From: Asanoa siamensis
GTDB taxonomy: Bacteria; Actinomycetota; Actinomycetes; Mycobacteriales; Micromonosporaceae
Reading direction: 5' to 3'
Assembly (NCBI RefSeq): GCF_016862555.1
Contig: NZ_BONE01000036.1
Coordinates: forward strand, 19,172 to 83,171
Length of the DNA: 64,000 nt
The position numbers and the translations under genes were made by a program. Position 1 is the stretch's first letter. The number at the start of each line of letters is the position of its first letter. This document shows positions 45,463 through 54,373 of this stretch, one piece after another. The notes under the pieces are model-generated. The model saw nothing but the letters and a program-made list of their open reading frames with translations, had not been told where the DNA came from and made no database searches.

Positions 45463-45981
45463 ATGGTGCAGATCCGCCCGCTCGAGACGACCCACGCCGC
45501 GCCGCTCGCCGCCGTCTACCTCGCCAATCGCGAGTTCCTCGCCCCGTTCGAACCCGACCGCGCCGAGTCCTTCTACACCGCCGCGGGGCAGTTGGAACGG
45601 ATCGAGGCCGTGCACTCCGATCCCCACGTCCACCGCTGCGTCATCGAGTCCGACGGCGAGATCGTCGGGATGATCTCCCTCAGCGTGATCGAGTACGGCC
45701 CCGCGCAGTCCGCGAACCTCGGCTACTGGGTGGCCCAGGCTGCCAACGGCCGCGGCGTCGCCTCGAAGGCGGCCGCGCTCATGCTCGAGACGGCGTTCGG
45801 CGAGTTCCGCCTGCACCGGGTGCAGGCCGGCACCAAGCTCGACAACATCGCCTCGCAGAAGGTGCTGGAGCGCAACGGCTTCGAGCGGATCGGTGTCGCC
45901 CGCTCCTACCTGCACGTGGCCGGCGAGTGGCACGACCACGTGCTGTTCCAGCGGATCAACGACGACTGGCAGCCGGCGTGA
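45463..45981 (+). CDS. GNAT acetyltransferase (RimJ/RimL type)
   Basis: 172 residues. The acetyl-CoA loop is ANLGYWVAQAANGRGVASKAAALML; LHRVQAGTKLDNIASQKVLERNGFERIGVA is the RimJ-like C-terminal part. ATG 45463. The stop overlaps the next gene by GTGA. The protein or small-molecule acceptor is unknown. Confidence 0.87.
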   Translation: MVQIRPLETTHAAPLAAVYLANREFLAPFEPDRAESFYTAAGQLERIEAVHSDPHVHRCVIESDGEIVGMISLSVIEYGPAQSANLGYWVAQAANGRGVASKAAALMLETAFGEFRLHRVQAGTKLDNIASQKVLERNGFERIGVARSYLHVAGEWHDHVLFQRINDDWQPA

Positions 45982-46361
45982 GCGAGCGGCGGAGCATCTC
46001 CAGCGGGTCCGTCTTCGAAGAGCGGATCGGGTACGCCCGCGCGGTGGTCGACGGCGACCGCGTGCACGTCTCCGGCACGACGGGCTACGACTACGCCACG
46101 ATGAGTATCGCCGACGACGTGGTGGCGCAGTGCGCGCAGGCGATCCGCAACGTCGAGGCGGCGCTGGCCGAGGCCGGCTGCACGCTGGCCGACGTGGTCC
46201 GGGTGCGCTACCTGCTGCCGGACCGCGCCGACTTCGAGCCCTGCTGGCCGACGCTGCGCGCCGCGTTCGGCGAGGTGCGACCGGCCGCCACGATGCTCGT
46301 CTGCGGGCTCGCCGAGCCCGCGATGCGGTTCGAGATCGAGGTCGACGCCCGGCGCCGGTGA
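45978..46361 (+). CDS. RidA-family protein
   Basis: 127 residues of the YjgF/RidA chorismate-mutase-like fold: ARAVVDGDRVHVSGTTGYDY, QAIRNVEAALAEAGCTLADVVRVRYLLPD and PAATMLVCGLAEPAMRFEIEVDA. The key glutamate near the C-terminus is present. The arginine of true RidA (usually in the RN/RS motif before it) is not obvious, so it may be a Rid subfamily without imine deaminase activity. GTGA coupling to the GNAT gene. Confidence 0.85.
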   Translation: MSERRSISSGSVFEERIGYARAVVDGDRVHVSGTTGYDYATMSIADDVVAQCAQAIRNVEAALAEAGCTLADVVRVRYLLPDRADFEPCWPTLRAAFGEVRPAATMLVCGLAEPAMRFEIEVDARRR

Positions 46362-46381
46362 CGGCAGGCGACGATGGAGGC

Positions 46382-47494
46382 GTGCGGAACACACCGGGCG
46401 AACTGCTGGTCGGCACCGAGGGTCGGTACGCGCGGGAGGTGTTCCACCAGCGCCATCCCACGCTGGTCGAGCAGGTCGGGCGACCCTACGGCGCGGCGCA
46501 GCGGGCAGCGCTGCGGGCCCTGCTCGACGAGTCGCTGACCGGGGTGATCCAGCGGTTGCCCGGGGACGCGCCGGACCTGGCCGACTGGGACGCCTGGGAC
46601 CGCGGCCAGTTCGGCCGACCCTGGGCGGACGCGCCGTTCCTGTGGGCCGAGAGCTACTTCTACCGGCGGATTCTCGATGCCGTCGACTACTTCCGCCCCG
46701 GGCCGTGGCAGGGCGTCGACCCGTTCCGGCCCATGAAGGAGCCGGAGCTCGCCGACCTGGCGCTCGACCGGGACCTGGGCTGGGTCGCCGCGCTGCCGGC
46801 CGAACCGACGGACGCCGGCCTGGCGACCGTGGTCAAGGCGGCCGTGTTCGGCAACCGCGCCGACCTGAGCTTCCGGATGCAGGAGCCCGTCTCCGCCGAC
46901 GACCCGGCGGCGCCCGACGAGCTGCTCGTCGACGAGACCGCCGCGCTGCGGGCGGCGCTGGGTGCCCGGCCGGGCGCGGTGTGCGTGGTCACCGACAACG
47001 CCGGTCGCGAGCTGCTGGCCGACCTGGTGCTGGTCAACTGGCTGCTCGACACCGGCCTGGCCGACCGGGTCACGCTGCACGTCAAGCCCGCGCCCTACTA
47101 CGTCTCCGACGCGACGCCGTCCGATGTGGAGGCCGCCTGCGCCCGGCTCGGGCGGGCGTTGGATTCGCGCGTGGCCGTGCGTACCCACGCGTTCTGGTGC
47201 GCGCCGCTGGACTTCCGGGCCCTGCCGGCGGACCTGTCGGCCGACCTCGCCGCGCACGGGGTGGTCGTCGTCAAGGGCGACCTCAACTACCGCCGGCTCG
47301 TCGGCGACCGCGACTGGGACCCCGTGACACCGTTCCCGGTCGCGGCCGCCGATCTCGGCGTGCCGGTCGTCGCGCTACGCACCTGCAAGTCGGAGGTCGT
47401 CGTCGGCCTCCGGCAATCCATTGTCGACCGGCTGGACGCCGACGAGCCCCGCTGGCGGGTCAGTGGGCGGCACGGGCTGGTGCAGGTGAGGTGA
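46382..47494 (+). CDS. Damage-control phosphatase ARMT1 family protein (DUF89)
   Basis: 370 residues. The metal-dependent phosphatase signature appears as VCVVTDNAGRELLADLVLVNWLL (Asp and Asn ligands), with VVVVKGDLNYRRLVGD and LRTCKSEVVVGL downstream. DUF89 enzymes remove damaged phosphometabolites. GTG 46382. Its 3' end overlaps the convergent transglutaminase-like gene by 35 nt. Confidence 0.85.
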   Translation: MRNTPGELLVGTEGRYAREVFHQRHPTLVEQVGRPYGAAQRAALRALLDESLTGVIQRLPGDAPDLADWDAWDRGQFGRPWADAPFLWAESYFYRRILDAVDYFRPGPWQGVDPFRPMKEPELADLALDRDLGWVAALPAEPTDAGLATVVKAAVFGNRADLSFRMQEPVSADDPAAPDELLVDETAALRAALGARPGAVCVVTDNAGRELLADLVLVNWLLDTGLADRVTLHVKPAPYYVSDATPSDVEAACARLGRALDSRVAVRTHAFWCAPLDFRALPADLSADLAAHGVVVVKGDLNYRRLVGDRDWDPVTPFPVAAADLGVPVVALRTCKSEVVVGLRQSIVDRLDADEPRWRVSGRHGLVQVR

Positions 47495-48368
47495 CGCGGG
47501 TCGCCAGGTCGACCACGAACGGCTCGCCGACCGGTGACAGGCAGGTCACCCGGCCGCGCGGGTTGAGTCGGTCGTCGGCCCGGTAACGCTCGGCCAACTC
47601 CGCGTCGGCCGCGGCGTCGCCGGCCTCGGCGGCCAGCAGCAGGGCCGCGATCTCGTCGGCCAGCGCGGCGCGGGCCGGGTCGACGTCGTCCGACATGTCG
47701 CCCCAGACGTCCCAGAGCAGCACCTCGTCGCCCTGCCGGGCGGCCAGCTCGCCGAGCACGTAGTCCCGGATGAACCACTCGCCGCGCAGCGGCATCGACG
47801 GGTCCACGCCGTAGGTGTCGGCGTCGACCTCGCCGCGCCGGTAGGCGGTCCACACCGCGGCGGCGGTCGCGAACGGGGCACCGGCCGACTCGGGGCGCGG
47901 CATGTCGTCGGGGTCGAAGGGCCAGTCGCCGGGCCCGATCTGCGGGTCGGCGAGCACCCAGCGGTCGCCGTCCCAGTAGTCGGCGACCACGTGGTCGTGG
48001 TGCCAGCCCGGCACGAAGAAGTAGTCGGCGAAGCCGATCCGGACGCGGGCGGGGACGCCCCGGTGCCGCAGCGCCGCGACGGCGAGCAGGGAGAAGTCGC
48101 GGCAGCAGCCGCCGACCCGGGCGTCGGCGGCGCGGGGCCGGTCGAGCGGGGCGGCGTGCCGGGACTGGTCGGTGGCGAGCAGGCGGTCGATCCACCGGTG
48201 GTTGACGTCCTGCACGTGCGCGGCCGGGAGCGTGACGTGGGGGTCGCGGTAGTGCGTGATGACGTTGCGCACCACCGCGGTCAGCTCGCGCGGGTCGGTG
48301 GGCAGGTCGTCGAAGAGGTGCGCGTACGCGCCGGGATCGCTGTAGGCGGTCTGCCGGGTGAGGTTCAT
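47460..48368 (-). CDS. Transglutaminase-like superfamily protein
   Basis: 302 residues with a papain-like triad: Cys in RVGGCCRDFSLLAVAALRHRG (about 87-107), His in GWHHDHVVADYWD and Asp in WVLADPQIG. Bacterial members are often proteases or amidases of unknown target. ATG 48368 overlaps the MerR stop (ATGA), so the pair is one operon. Confidence 0.83.
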   Translation of the reverse strand: MNLTRQTAYSDPGAYAHLFDDLPTDPRELTAVVRNVITHYRDPHVTLPAAHVQDVNHRWIDRLLATDQSRHAAPLDRPRAADARVGGCCRDFSLLAVAALRHRGVPARVRIGFADYFFVPGWHHDHVVADYWDGDRWVLADPQIGPGDWPFDPDDMPRPESAGAPFATAAAVWTAYRRGEVDADTYGVDPSMPLRGEWFIRDYVLGELAARQGDEVLLWDVWGDMSDDVDPARAALADEIAALLLAAEAGDAAADAELAERYRADDRLNPRGRVTCLSPVGEPFVVDLATRVTSPAPARAAH

Positions 48369-49213
48369 CGCTGTTGACTCTCCACTGTGGATCGGACGGG
48401 AACGGCGACGTGCACGAACGGGTCGTCGTCGGTGATCTCGGACCATTCGGCGAAGTAGATCTCGCGGGGCGCGCCGGTCGTCGGCAGGCCGGCCGCGTGG
48501 ACGTGGTCCTCGACGTCGTCGTACGCAAACATGATCTTGGGATAGAAGCAGTCGCCGCGGGTGACCGTGACGGCCGCGAGGGTCTGTGCCGGCTCGACCC
48601 GGATGACGATGTCGCCGGCCGGTTCGACGGTGCCGGTGAACGGCAGCGCGACCTCGACCGGGGCCTCGCTGTCGGGGGTGACGTGGCCGTGGAACAGGAA
48701 CCACCGCTCGCCGGCCGGCTCGGCGCCGGCCGCCCGCAGGTGCGCGTCGATCTCGGCCGCGCAGGCGAGCGAGGTCGGCACGATCGACTGCTGGTCACAC
48801 TCGCGGGTGATGGTGGCGACCTTGGTCGACGGTCGTTCGAGCATCGTGACCGGGTACGGCGTGCGGGCCGGCCCGCTGCGGGTGAGCTGCGCGCGCAGAT
48901 AGTCGACGCTGGCCCGGCGGGCGCGGGCCTGCGCCTCCTGCGCCTGCCACCAGCGTTCGAGCCGGATGGCCGCGTCCGCGTCGTCGTCGGCGGCCAGCAC
49001 CTCGGCGACGATCGCGAGCGGCATGTCGAGCTGGCGGAGCAGGCTGATCCGGCGGGCGCGGTCGACCTGGTCGGTGGTGTAGCGCCGGTAGCCGGTGGCC
49101 GGGTCGACGCTGGCCGGCTTCAGGAGCCCCGACACCTCGTACAGCCGCAGGGCTTTGGGTGACAAACCGGTTCGGCGGCCGAACTCGCCGATGGTCAGGT
49201 CGCGCACGTCCAT
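48365..49213 (-). CDS. MerR-family multidrug-type regulator with GyrI-like effector domain
   Basis: 282 residues. The N-terminal MerR HTH (LTIGEFGRRTGLSPKALRLYEVSGLLKPASVDPATGYRRY) is followed by a coiled-coil linker and a GyrI/BmrR-like effector domain (about 120-280). It resembles BltR/BmrR sensors of hydrophobic drugs. It precedes and overlaps the transglutaminase-like gene. Confidence 0.87.
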   Translation of the reverse strand: MDVRDLTIGEFGRRTGLSPKALRLYEVSGLLKPASVDPATGYRRYTTDQVDRARRISLLRQLDMPLAIVAEVLAADDDADAAIRLERWWQAQEAQARARRASVDYLRAQLTRSGPARTPYPVTMLERPSTKVATITRECDQQSIVPTSLACAAEIDAHLRAAGAEPAGERWFLFHGHVTPDSEAPVEVALPFTGTVEPAGDIVIRVEPAQTLAAVTVTRGDCFYPKIMFAYDDVEDHVHAAGLPTTGAPREIYFAEWSEITDDDPFVHVAVPVRSTVESQQR

Positions 49214-49220
49214 GAGAGCA

Positions 49221-49251
49221 AGTCTTCACCTTGACCAAGGGACAAGGTAAA
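49221..49251 (-). promoter_or_regulatory. MerR-type promoter with 19-bp spacer dyad
   Basis: On the minus strand TTTACC (49251-49246), a 19-bp spacer and AAGACT (49226-49221) form the elongated spacing typical of MerR targets. A dyad ACCTTG-N9-CAAGGT (49228-49248) fills the spacer. The regulator likely controls its own operon. Confidence 0.65.
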
Positions 49252-49311
49252 GAGCGCAACGTTGCGGGTATCTGGATGCGTCTCTCTAATAAGCGACGGG
49301 GAGGACGCCGC

Positions 49312-50484
49312 ATGCCGCCCGACATTCCCGCCAGTTCCGATATTCCCGCCAACTCCGATAAATCCGCTGATGCTCCGGAGAAGAAGAAGCGCCGCTCGAC
49401 GATTCCGCGCTGGGCCCGGATCTGTGTGATCGTGGGCGCGGTGCTGATGGTCGCCAGCGGCGGCCTGATCGTCACGTCGCAGGCGCTGCTGGCCCGCTAC
49501 GAGGGCGCCGTCACCACCGAGGACCTGTTCGGCGAGGGCACCGACGTCGAGCCGAAGAGTGACATCAAGGGTCCGCTCAACATCCTGCTCGTCGGGATCG
49601 ACCCGCGCGAGGAGAAGCAGCTTCCCCTGGCCGACTCCATCATGATCATGCACATTCCCGCCGGGCTCGACCGCGGCTATCTGTTCTCGCTGCCGCGGGA
49701 CCTGGTCGTCGAGATCCCGCCGTTTCCGAAGGCCGGTTTCGACGGTGGCCGCGACCGGCTCAACTCCGCGATGGCGCGGGGCAGCCGGGTTCCTGGTGGT
49801 AGCACCCCCGACCGGGCCAGGGGGTTCGAGCTGCTGTCGAACACCGTGAGCCGCTACACCGGGATCGAGCGGTTCGACGCCGGCGCGATCGTCAACTTCA
49901 ACGGCTTCAAGAAGATCGTGGACGCGATGGGCGGCGTCACGATGACCGTCGACCAGGACGTCGTCTACTCGGAGCACATGACGCCCGACGGCAAGCACCG
50001 GCCGAACAACGGCTGTGGGTGCGAGCATCCCTACTACGGCCCGCAGGCGAAATACACCAAGGGCACCCACACGTTCAGCGGGTGGCAGGCGCTCGACTAC
50101 GTGCGGCAGCGCTACACCGTCAAGGACGGCGACTACGGGCGGCAGCGGCACCAGCAGCAGTTCGTCAAGGCGATGGCGCAGCAGGCGCTGAGCAAGGACG
50201 TGCTGACCGACTTCCCCAAGCTCGACCGGGTGATCCGGGCGGCGGGCGAGTCGCTGGTGTTCAACGGGCGGGGGCACAGCGTCGCCGAGTTCGCGCTGGC
50301 GCTGCGGGGCATGCGGCAGGACTCGATCACGATGGTCAAGCTCAAGGGCGGGACCGTGCGCAACTCCAGCGGCTCGTACGCCGGTGAGGCCCTGCAGCCG
50401 GAGGCCAAGGAGTTCTTCGCGGCGCTCGCGGCGGGCACGGCCGACGCGTTCATCGCCGCGAACCCGGACATGGTCAACCGGTAG
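49312..50484 (+). CDS. LytR-CpsA-Psr (LCP) family cell-wall glycopolymer ligase
   Basis: 390 residues: a cytoplasmic, lysine-rich N-terminus, one membrane anchor (about 48-70), and an extracellular LCP domain with PLNILLVGIDPRE, LADSIMIMHIP, FSLPRDLVVEIP, GVTMTVDQDV and ALDYVRQRYTVKDGDYGRQRHQQQFVKAM. The Arg/Asp residues that bind polyprenyl pyrophosphate are present. It transfers glycopolymers to peptidoglycan. ATG 49312 has GGGGAGG 7 nt upstream; ATG 49276 is less likely. Confidence 0.92.
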   Translation: MPPDIPASSDIPANSDKSADAPEKKKRRSTIPRWARICVIVGAVLMVASGGLIVTSQALLARYEGAVTTEDLFGEGTDVEPKSDIKGPLNILLVGIDPREEKQLPLADSIMIMHIPAGLDRGYLFSLPRDLVVEIPPFPKAGFDGGRDRLNSAMARGSRVPGGSTPDRARGFELLSNTVSRYTGIERFDAGAIVNFNGFKKIVDAMGGVTMTVDQDVVYSEHMTPDGKHRPNNGCGCEHPYYGPQAKYTKGTHTFSGWQALDYVRQRYTVKDGDYGRQRHQQQFVKAMAQQALSKDVLTDFPKLDRVIRAAGESLVFNGRGHSVAEFALALRGMRQDSITMVKLKGGTVRNSSGSYAGEALQPEAKEFFAALAAGTADAFIAANPDMVNR

Positions 50485-50494
50485 CGTCCCGGGA

Positions 50495-51142
50495 ATGTCG
50501 GAGAGCCGGATCCGGGACGCGTACGACACGGTGGCCACCGCCTACGACGCTGCGCTGCGCACGGAGTTGGCGGCCAAGCCGGTCGACCGGGCGCTGCTCG
50601 ACGCGCTGCTCGAACTCTGCCCGGGCATCGTGGCCGACGTCGGCTGCGGTCCCGGGCACGTGACGCGGCACCTGGCGGCCCGGCACCGCGCGGTGGTCGG
50701 CGTCGACCTGTCGCCGGAGATGGTCGCGCTCGCCCGGTCGGCGGCGCCGGAGCTGAGCTTCGAGGTGGGCTCGATGCTGGACCTGCCGGTGGCCGACGGC
50801 GCGTGGTCGGGGATCGTCGCCTTCTACTCGATCATCCATCTGACGGCCGAGGAGCGGGCGGTGGCCTTCGCCGAGTTCGCCCGCGCCCTGGCGCCGGGCG
50901 GGTGGGTGTTGATCGCCTTCCACGTGTCGGCGGCCGACCAGCCGGCGGGGAGCGTGCAGCACCTCGCCGAGTGGTTCGGGGCGGCCGTCGACCTGGACGC
51001 GTTCTATCTCGACCCGGCCGTGGTGAGTTTCGACCTGGCGGCGGCCGGGTTCTCCGTGTCGGCCAGCACGCTGCGGTCGCCGGTGCCGTCGGCGGAGTAC
51101 CCGAGCCGCCGCTGCTATCTGTTGGCCCGGCGTGGTGCCTAG
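50495..51142 (+). CDS. Class I SAM-dependent methyltransferase
   Basis: 215 residues: VADVGCGPGHVTRHLAARH, GVDLSPEMVALARSAAP, FEVGSMLDLPVADGAWSGIVAFYSIIHL and ALAPGGWVLIAFH. ATG 50495 follows TAGCGT (50482-50487) by 7 nt. The TAG of that element is the stop codon of the LCP gene. Leaderless. The substrate is unknown. Confidence 0.86.
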   Translation: MSESRIRDAYDTVATAYDAALRTELAAKPVDRALLDALLELCPGIVADVGCGPGHVTRHLAARHRAVVGVDLSPEMVALARSAAPELSFEVGSMLDLPVADGAWSGIVAFYSIIHLTAEERAVAFAEFARALAPGGWVLIAFHVSAADQPAGSVQHLAEWFGAAVDLDAFYLDPAVVSFDLAAAGFSVSASTLRSPVPSAEYPSRRCYLLARRGA

Positions 51143-52284
51143 AGCGTGACCTTGACGGTCGGGAAGCGCCAGGTGGTCGGGTCCATGGTGCGGGTCGGCG
51201 CCTCGGCCAGGGTCAGGTTCGGGTAACGGGCGAACAGGGTCGTCAGGGCTACCTCGGTCTGGACGCGGGCGAGTGGGGCGCCGAGGCAGAAGTGCGAGCC
51301 GTGGGCGAAGCTGAGGTGGTTGTTCGGGGTGCGGTGCACGTCGAAGCGGTCCGGGTCGGTGAAGGCGCGGGGGTCGCGGTTGGCGGCGGCCAGCACGGCG
51401 GTGACCTGCTCGCCCTTGTGGATCAGCTCGCCGCCGATCTCGACGTCCTCCTGGGCCTGGCGGGGGATGGTCAACAGTTGTGGCCCGCACCAGCGCAGCA
51501 GCTCCTCGACCCCGGCGGCCGGACCGTTGGTGAGCGCGGCGAGCTGGTCGGGGTGGGCGAGCAGGGTCGGCACCGCGTTGGCGATCAGGTTGGTCGGGGT
51601 CTGGCCCGCGAGCGCGAGGTGCCAGGCGAAGGTGACGAGCTCGGTCTCGGTCAGCCCGTCGGCGCGCAGGAGGCGGCTGATCACGTCGGGCCCGGGTGTC
51701 GCGCGGCGGTGTGACACGACCTCGCGCGCGCCGTCGATGATCGCGGGCACGGCGGCGGTGAAGGCCGCGCCCTGCCCGGCGGCTACCGCGGCGCCGAAGA
51801 CGTGCCACTGTGGACGGCTCTCGGCCGGCACGCCGACCAGGTCGCAGATCACCTCCATCGGCAGCGGGGTGGCGAAGTGCTCCTGGAGGTCGACGGTGCC
51901 GTCCGGGCCGGCGGCCTGCTCGAGCCGGTCGAGCAGCGTCCCGACGGTGTGCGCGATCCGCGGCCGTAGCTCCGCCGCGCGGCGGGCGGAGAACTCGGGC
52001 GTGACGAGGCGGCGCAGGCGGGCGTGCTCGGCGCCGTCCAGGTGCTGCATGGTGCGCAGGTAGGGCCGGCAGTGCTCCGGCACGTCGAGGTGCTGGTAGC
52101 TGTCGTCCCCGAGCGTGAACCGCGGGTCGGCGAGCATGGCCCGCGCCTCCGCGTGCCGGGTCACGGCGCGCATGCCCCCGAAGCCGGGCGCGGTGAGGGT
52201 GACGACCGGCGCCTGTTCACGCGCTCGCGCGTACCCGGCGATGGGGTCTCGCAGTAGGTCCGGGTCGCTGAGCTGGATCTCCAT
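51139..52284 (-). CDS. Cytochrome P450
   Basis: 381 residues. The heme ligand is in LSFAHGSHFCLGAPLARVQ, the ExxR motif in VEELLRW, and the I-helix in WHLALAGQTPTNLIAN, where Gln-Thr-Pro replaces the usual His/Asp-Glu-Thr. The missing acid of the acid-alcohol pair may alter oxygen activation. The N-terminus is soluble and bacterial. It is divergent from a TetR regulator with an operator in between. The substrate is unknown. Confidence 0.9.
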   Translation of the reverse strand: MEIQLSDPDLLRDPIAGYARAREQAPVVTLTAPGFGGMRAVTRHAEARAMLADPRFTLGDDSYQHLDVPEHCRPYLRTMQHLDGAEHARLRRLVTPEFSARRAAELRPRIAHTVGTLLDRLEQAAGPDGTVDLQEHFATPLPMEVICDLVGVPAESRPQWHVFGAAVAAGQGAAFTAAVPAIIDGAREVVSHRRATPGPDVISRLLRADGLTETELVTFAWHLALAGQTPTNLIANAVPTLLAHPDQLAALTNGPAAGVEELLRWCGPQLLTIPRQAQEDVEIGGELIHKGEQVTAVLAAANRDPRAFTDPDRFDVHRTPNNHLSFAHGSHFCLGAPLARVQTEVALTTLFARYPNLTLAEAPTRTMDPTTWRFPTVKVTL

Positions 52285-52295
52285 CTCGACCTTTC

Positions 52296-52328
52296 CAGAT
52301 GTTAATATCAGATGTTCACATCATCTGA
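52296..52328. promoter_or_regulatory. TetR operator between P450 and tetR genes
   Basis: A 21-bp dyad TCAGATG-N7-CATCTGA (52308-52328) is preceded by an extra half-site CAGATGTTA (52296-52304). It lies 12-44 bp upstream of the P450 start. TTGACA at 52343 may be the -35 element of the tetR gene. Confidence 0.65.
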
Positions 52329-52404
52329 ATGGTGGCGATATCTTGACACGGACATCCGCCGCGACGCCAGCCCAGGCGTCGCCGGGACGCGCGACGGGGG
52401 TGGC

Positions 52405-53457
52405 ATGGCAAGGCTCAGCCGGGCCGAGGGGCAGGAGCGCAACAGGGCCGCGGTGCTGGCCGCGGCGCGCACGGAGTTCCTCGACCGGGGCTACCGCTCG
52501 GCCAAGATCGACTCGATCGCGGAGCGGGCCGACCTCACCCGGGGCGCGGTCTACTCCAACTTCCCGAGCAAGCGCGCGCTCTACTTCGCGGTCCTGGCGG
52601 CCGCCATGCTGACCGACCAGCCGGACGCACCGGAGCCGACGGCTGACTCACCGCGCGAGGCGCTGGCCGCGTTCGCTCGGACGTGGGTCGCCCGCCTGCC
52701 GATGTACATGGACGACGACCGGTCCCCGGCCCGCCTGGGCGCCGACCTGCTGCCGGAGATCCTGGCGTCGGAGGAGACCCGCCGGCCGTTCGCCCAGCTC
52801 ATGAAGCTCAACTCGCTGCTGCTGGGCCTGGCGCTGGAGCATTTGGCGTTCGGTGACCTGCGCACCCGCACGGGCCGCCGGGTCCGCGTGGCGGAGACGG
52901 CACTGACCACATTGCACGGTGCGAGCCAGCTCGCCGCGGCCGCGCCGGGTTTCCTGGAGCCGTTCGACGTGGTCCGGGCCTGCGCGCAACTCGCCGACCT
53001 GGACCTGGACGACGCGTGGCTGCCGCCGCACCTGCCGTTCGCGGTGCGTGCGCGCCCGGTCGACGAACGCTGGTCACCGCCCGCGGGCGCACCCGCGGGC
53101 GGCCTCGTCGCGATCCTGGGCCTGTACCGCCTGAGCACGATCGAGGAAGCGGTCCGCGCGGCCCCACCCGGCACCGAGGTCACGGCGGTCCTGGTCAGCG
53201 GCGACCCGGCGGAGCTGTCCGCACTGGCGCGGCTGACGTTGGCCGAGGTGGACAACTGCCTGCGGGCGTCCTTCCCACCCACGTCGTGGCCGCGGTTGCG
53301 CGTGCTGCACGACGACGCGGGAGCGATCGCCGCGGCGGCAGGCGTGCCGTCGGTCAGCGACGCGACGGAGGCGGCGATCGTGATCCGCGACGGCCGCATC
53401 ATCGCGCGAGCGGAAGGCTACGGCGCCTGCCACGGCGCCGCGACGGCCGCGAACTGA
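52405..53457 (+). CDS. TetR-family regulator with an extra C-terminal thioredoxin-like domain
   Basis: 350 residues, about 150 more than a usual TetR protein. The HTH is near the N-terminus (AVLAAARTEFLDRGYRSAKIDSIAERADLTRGAVYSNFPSKRALYFAVL), with a ligand-binding helical domain to about 210. Residues about 230-345 (LVAILGLYRLSTIEEAV, LHDDAGAIAAAAGVPSVSDATEAAIVIRDGRIIARAEGYG) resemble a redoxin/AhpC-TSA fold by pattern. The usual peroxidatic cysteine is absent; cysteines occur in DNCLRASF and YGACHG. ATG 52405 is chosen; ATG 52312 lies in the operator. The P450 gene is the likely target. Confidence 0.75.
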   Translation: MARLSRAEGQERNRAAVLAAARTEFLDRGYRSAKIDSIAERADLTRGAVYSNFPSKRALYFAVLAAAMLTDQPDAPEPTADSPREALAAFARTWVARLPMYMDDDRSPARLGADLLPEILASEETRRPFAQLMKLNSLLLGLALEHLAFGDLRTRTGRRVRVAETALTTLHGASQLAAAAPGFLEPFDVVRACAQLADLDLDDAWLPPHLPFAVRARPVDERWSPPAGAPAGGLVAILGLYRLSTIEEAVRAAPPGTEVTAVLVSGDPAELSALARLTLAEVDNCLRASFPPTSWPRLRVLHDDAGAIAAAAGVPSVSDATEAAIVIRDGRIIARAEGYGACHGAATAAN

Positions 53458-53463
53458 GCCGGG

Positions 53464-54267
53464 ATGCGAACAGCGCCGCGCGTCGCGCTCGTCCTCGTGG
53501 TGGTCATCGCGCTGCTGCTCGCCGTGGTCTGGCTGCTGCAGCGGCGGCTGATCTACTTCCCGGACAGCGCGGCGGTCGGGGACGCGGGTCCGGGCACCGA
53601 GGCGCTGGTCCTGCGGACGAGCGACGGCCTCGCCCTCGGCGCCTGGCTGGTGCCGCCGTCCCGGGTGCGCGACCGGCGGGCCGCGGTGCTCGTCGCGAAC
53701 GGCAACGCGGGCAACCGGGCGGACCGCCTGCCGCTCGCGAAGGCCTTGGCGGCCGAAGGCTTCACGGTGCTGCTGTTCGACTACCGCGCCTACGGCGGTA
53801 ATTCGGGCAGCCCGAGCGAGCGCGGCCTCGCCCGGGACGCGCGGGCGGCCCGGGCGGCGCTGCGCGACCGCTTCACCGACGATCGGGTCCTCTATCTCGG
53901 CGAGAGCCTGGGCGCGGCGGTGGTCACCGAACTCGCGACGGAGCACCCGCCGGCGGGACTCGTGCTGCGGTCACCGTTCACCGACCTGGCCGCGGTGGGC
54001 AGCGCCCACTACCCGTGGTTGCCCGTGCGGACCATGCTCCGTGACCGGTACCCGGTGGCCGACCGGATCGCCCGGATCGAGGTGCCGACGGTCGTGGTCT
54101 ACGGCACGGCCGACACGATCGTCCCGCCGGAGCAGAGCCGCACCGTCGCCGACCGGGCCGGCGGAACCTCGCGGGCCGTCGCGGTCGAGGGCGCCGACCA
54201 CAACGACCCGGCGCTCGCGGCGGGCGCACCACTGATCGACGCGGTCGTCTCGGTGACGCCCGCCTGA
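53464..54267 (+). CDS. Membrane-anchored alpha/beta hydrolase (BEM46-like)
   Basis: 267 residues. An N-terminal hydrophobic helix (about 7-25) and QRRLIYFPD precede an alpha/beta hydrolase fold: oxyanion region VLVANGNAGNRADR, LLFDYRAYGGNSGSPSE, nucleophile YLGESLGAAV, acid VYGTADTIVPP and histidine EGADHNDP. ATG 53464 is 6 nt after the tetR stop. Substrate unknown. Confidence 0.87.
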   Translation: MRTAPRVALVLVVVIALLLAVVWLLQRRLIYFPDSAAVGDAGPGTEALVLRTSDGLALGAWLVPPSRVRDRRAAVLVANGNAGNRADRLPLAKALAAEGFTVLLFDYRAYGGNSGSPSERGLARDARAARAALRDRFTDDRVLYLGESLGAAVVTELATEHPPAGLVLRSPFTDLAAVGSAHYPWLPVRTMLRDRYPVADRIARIEVPTVVVYGTADTIVPPEQSRTVADRAGGTSRAVAVEGADHNDPALAAGAPLIDAVVSVTPA

Positions 54268-54309
54268 GGCGCTGGGGCCGTCGTTGGTTTGGGCACCCGC
54301 CTGAGGCGC
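54258..54309 (+). repeat. Short direct repeat at the 3' end of the hydrolase gene
   Basis: CGCCTGAGGCGC at 54261-54272 and 54298-54309 repeats with a 37-bp period; GTCGTTG follows both copies. The repeat includes the stop codon region of the hydrolase gene and looks like a partial tandem duplication. The core GCCTGAGGC is itself a dyad. Confidence 0.7.
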
Positions 54310-54373
54310 GGAGTCGTTGTTGGTGTCGGCCCCGCGTGCCGTGCCGGTGCCGTCGTGGTGGCGCGTGGGGGAG

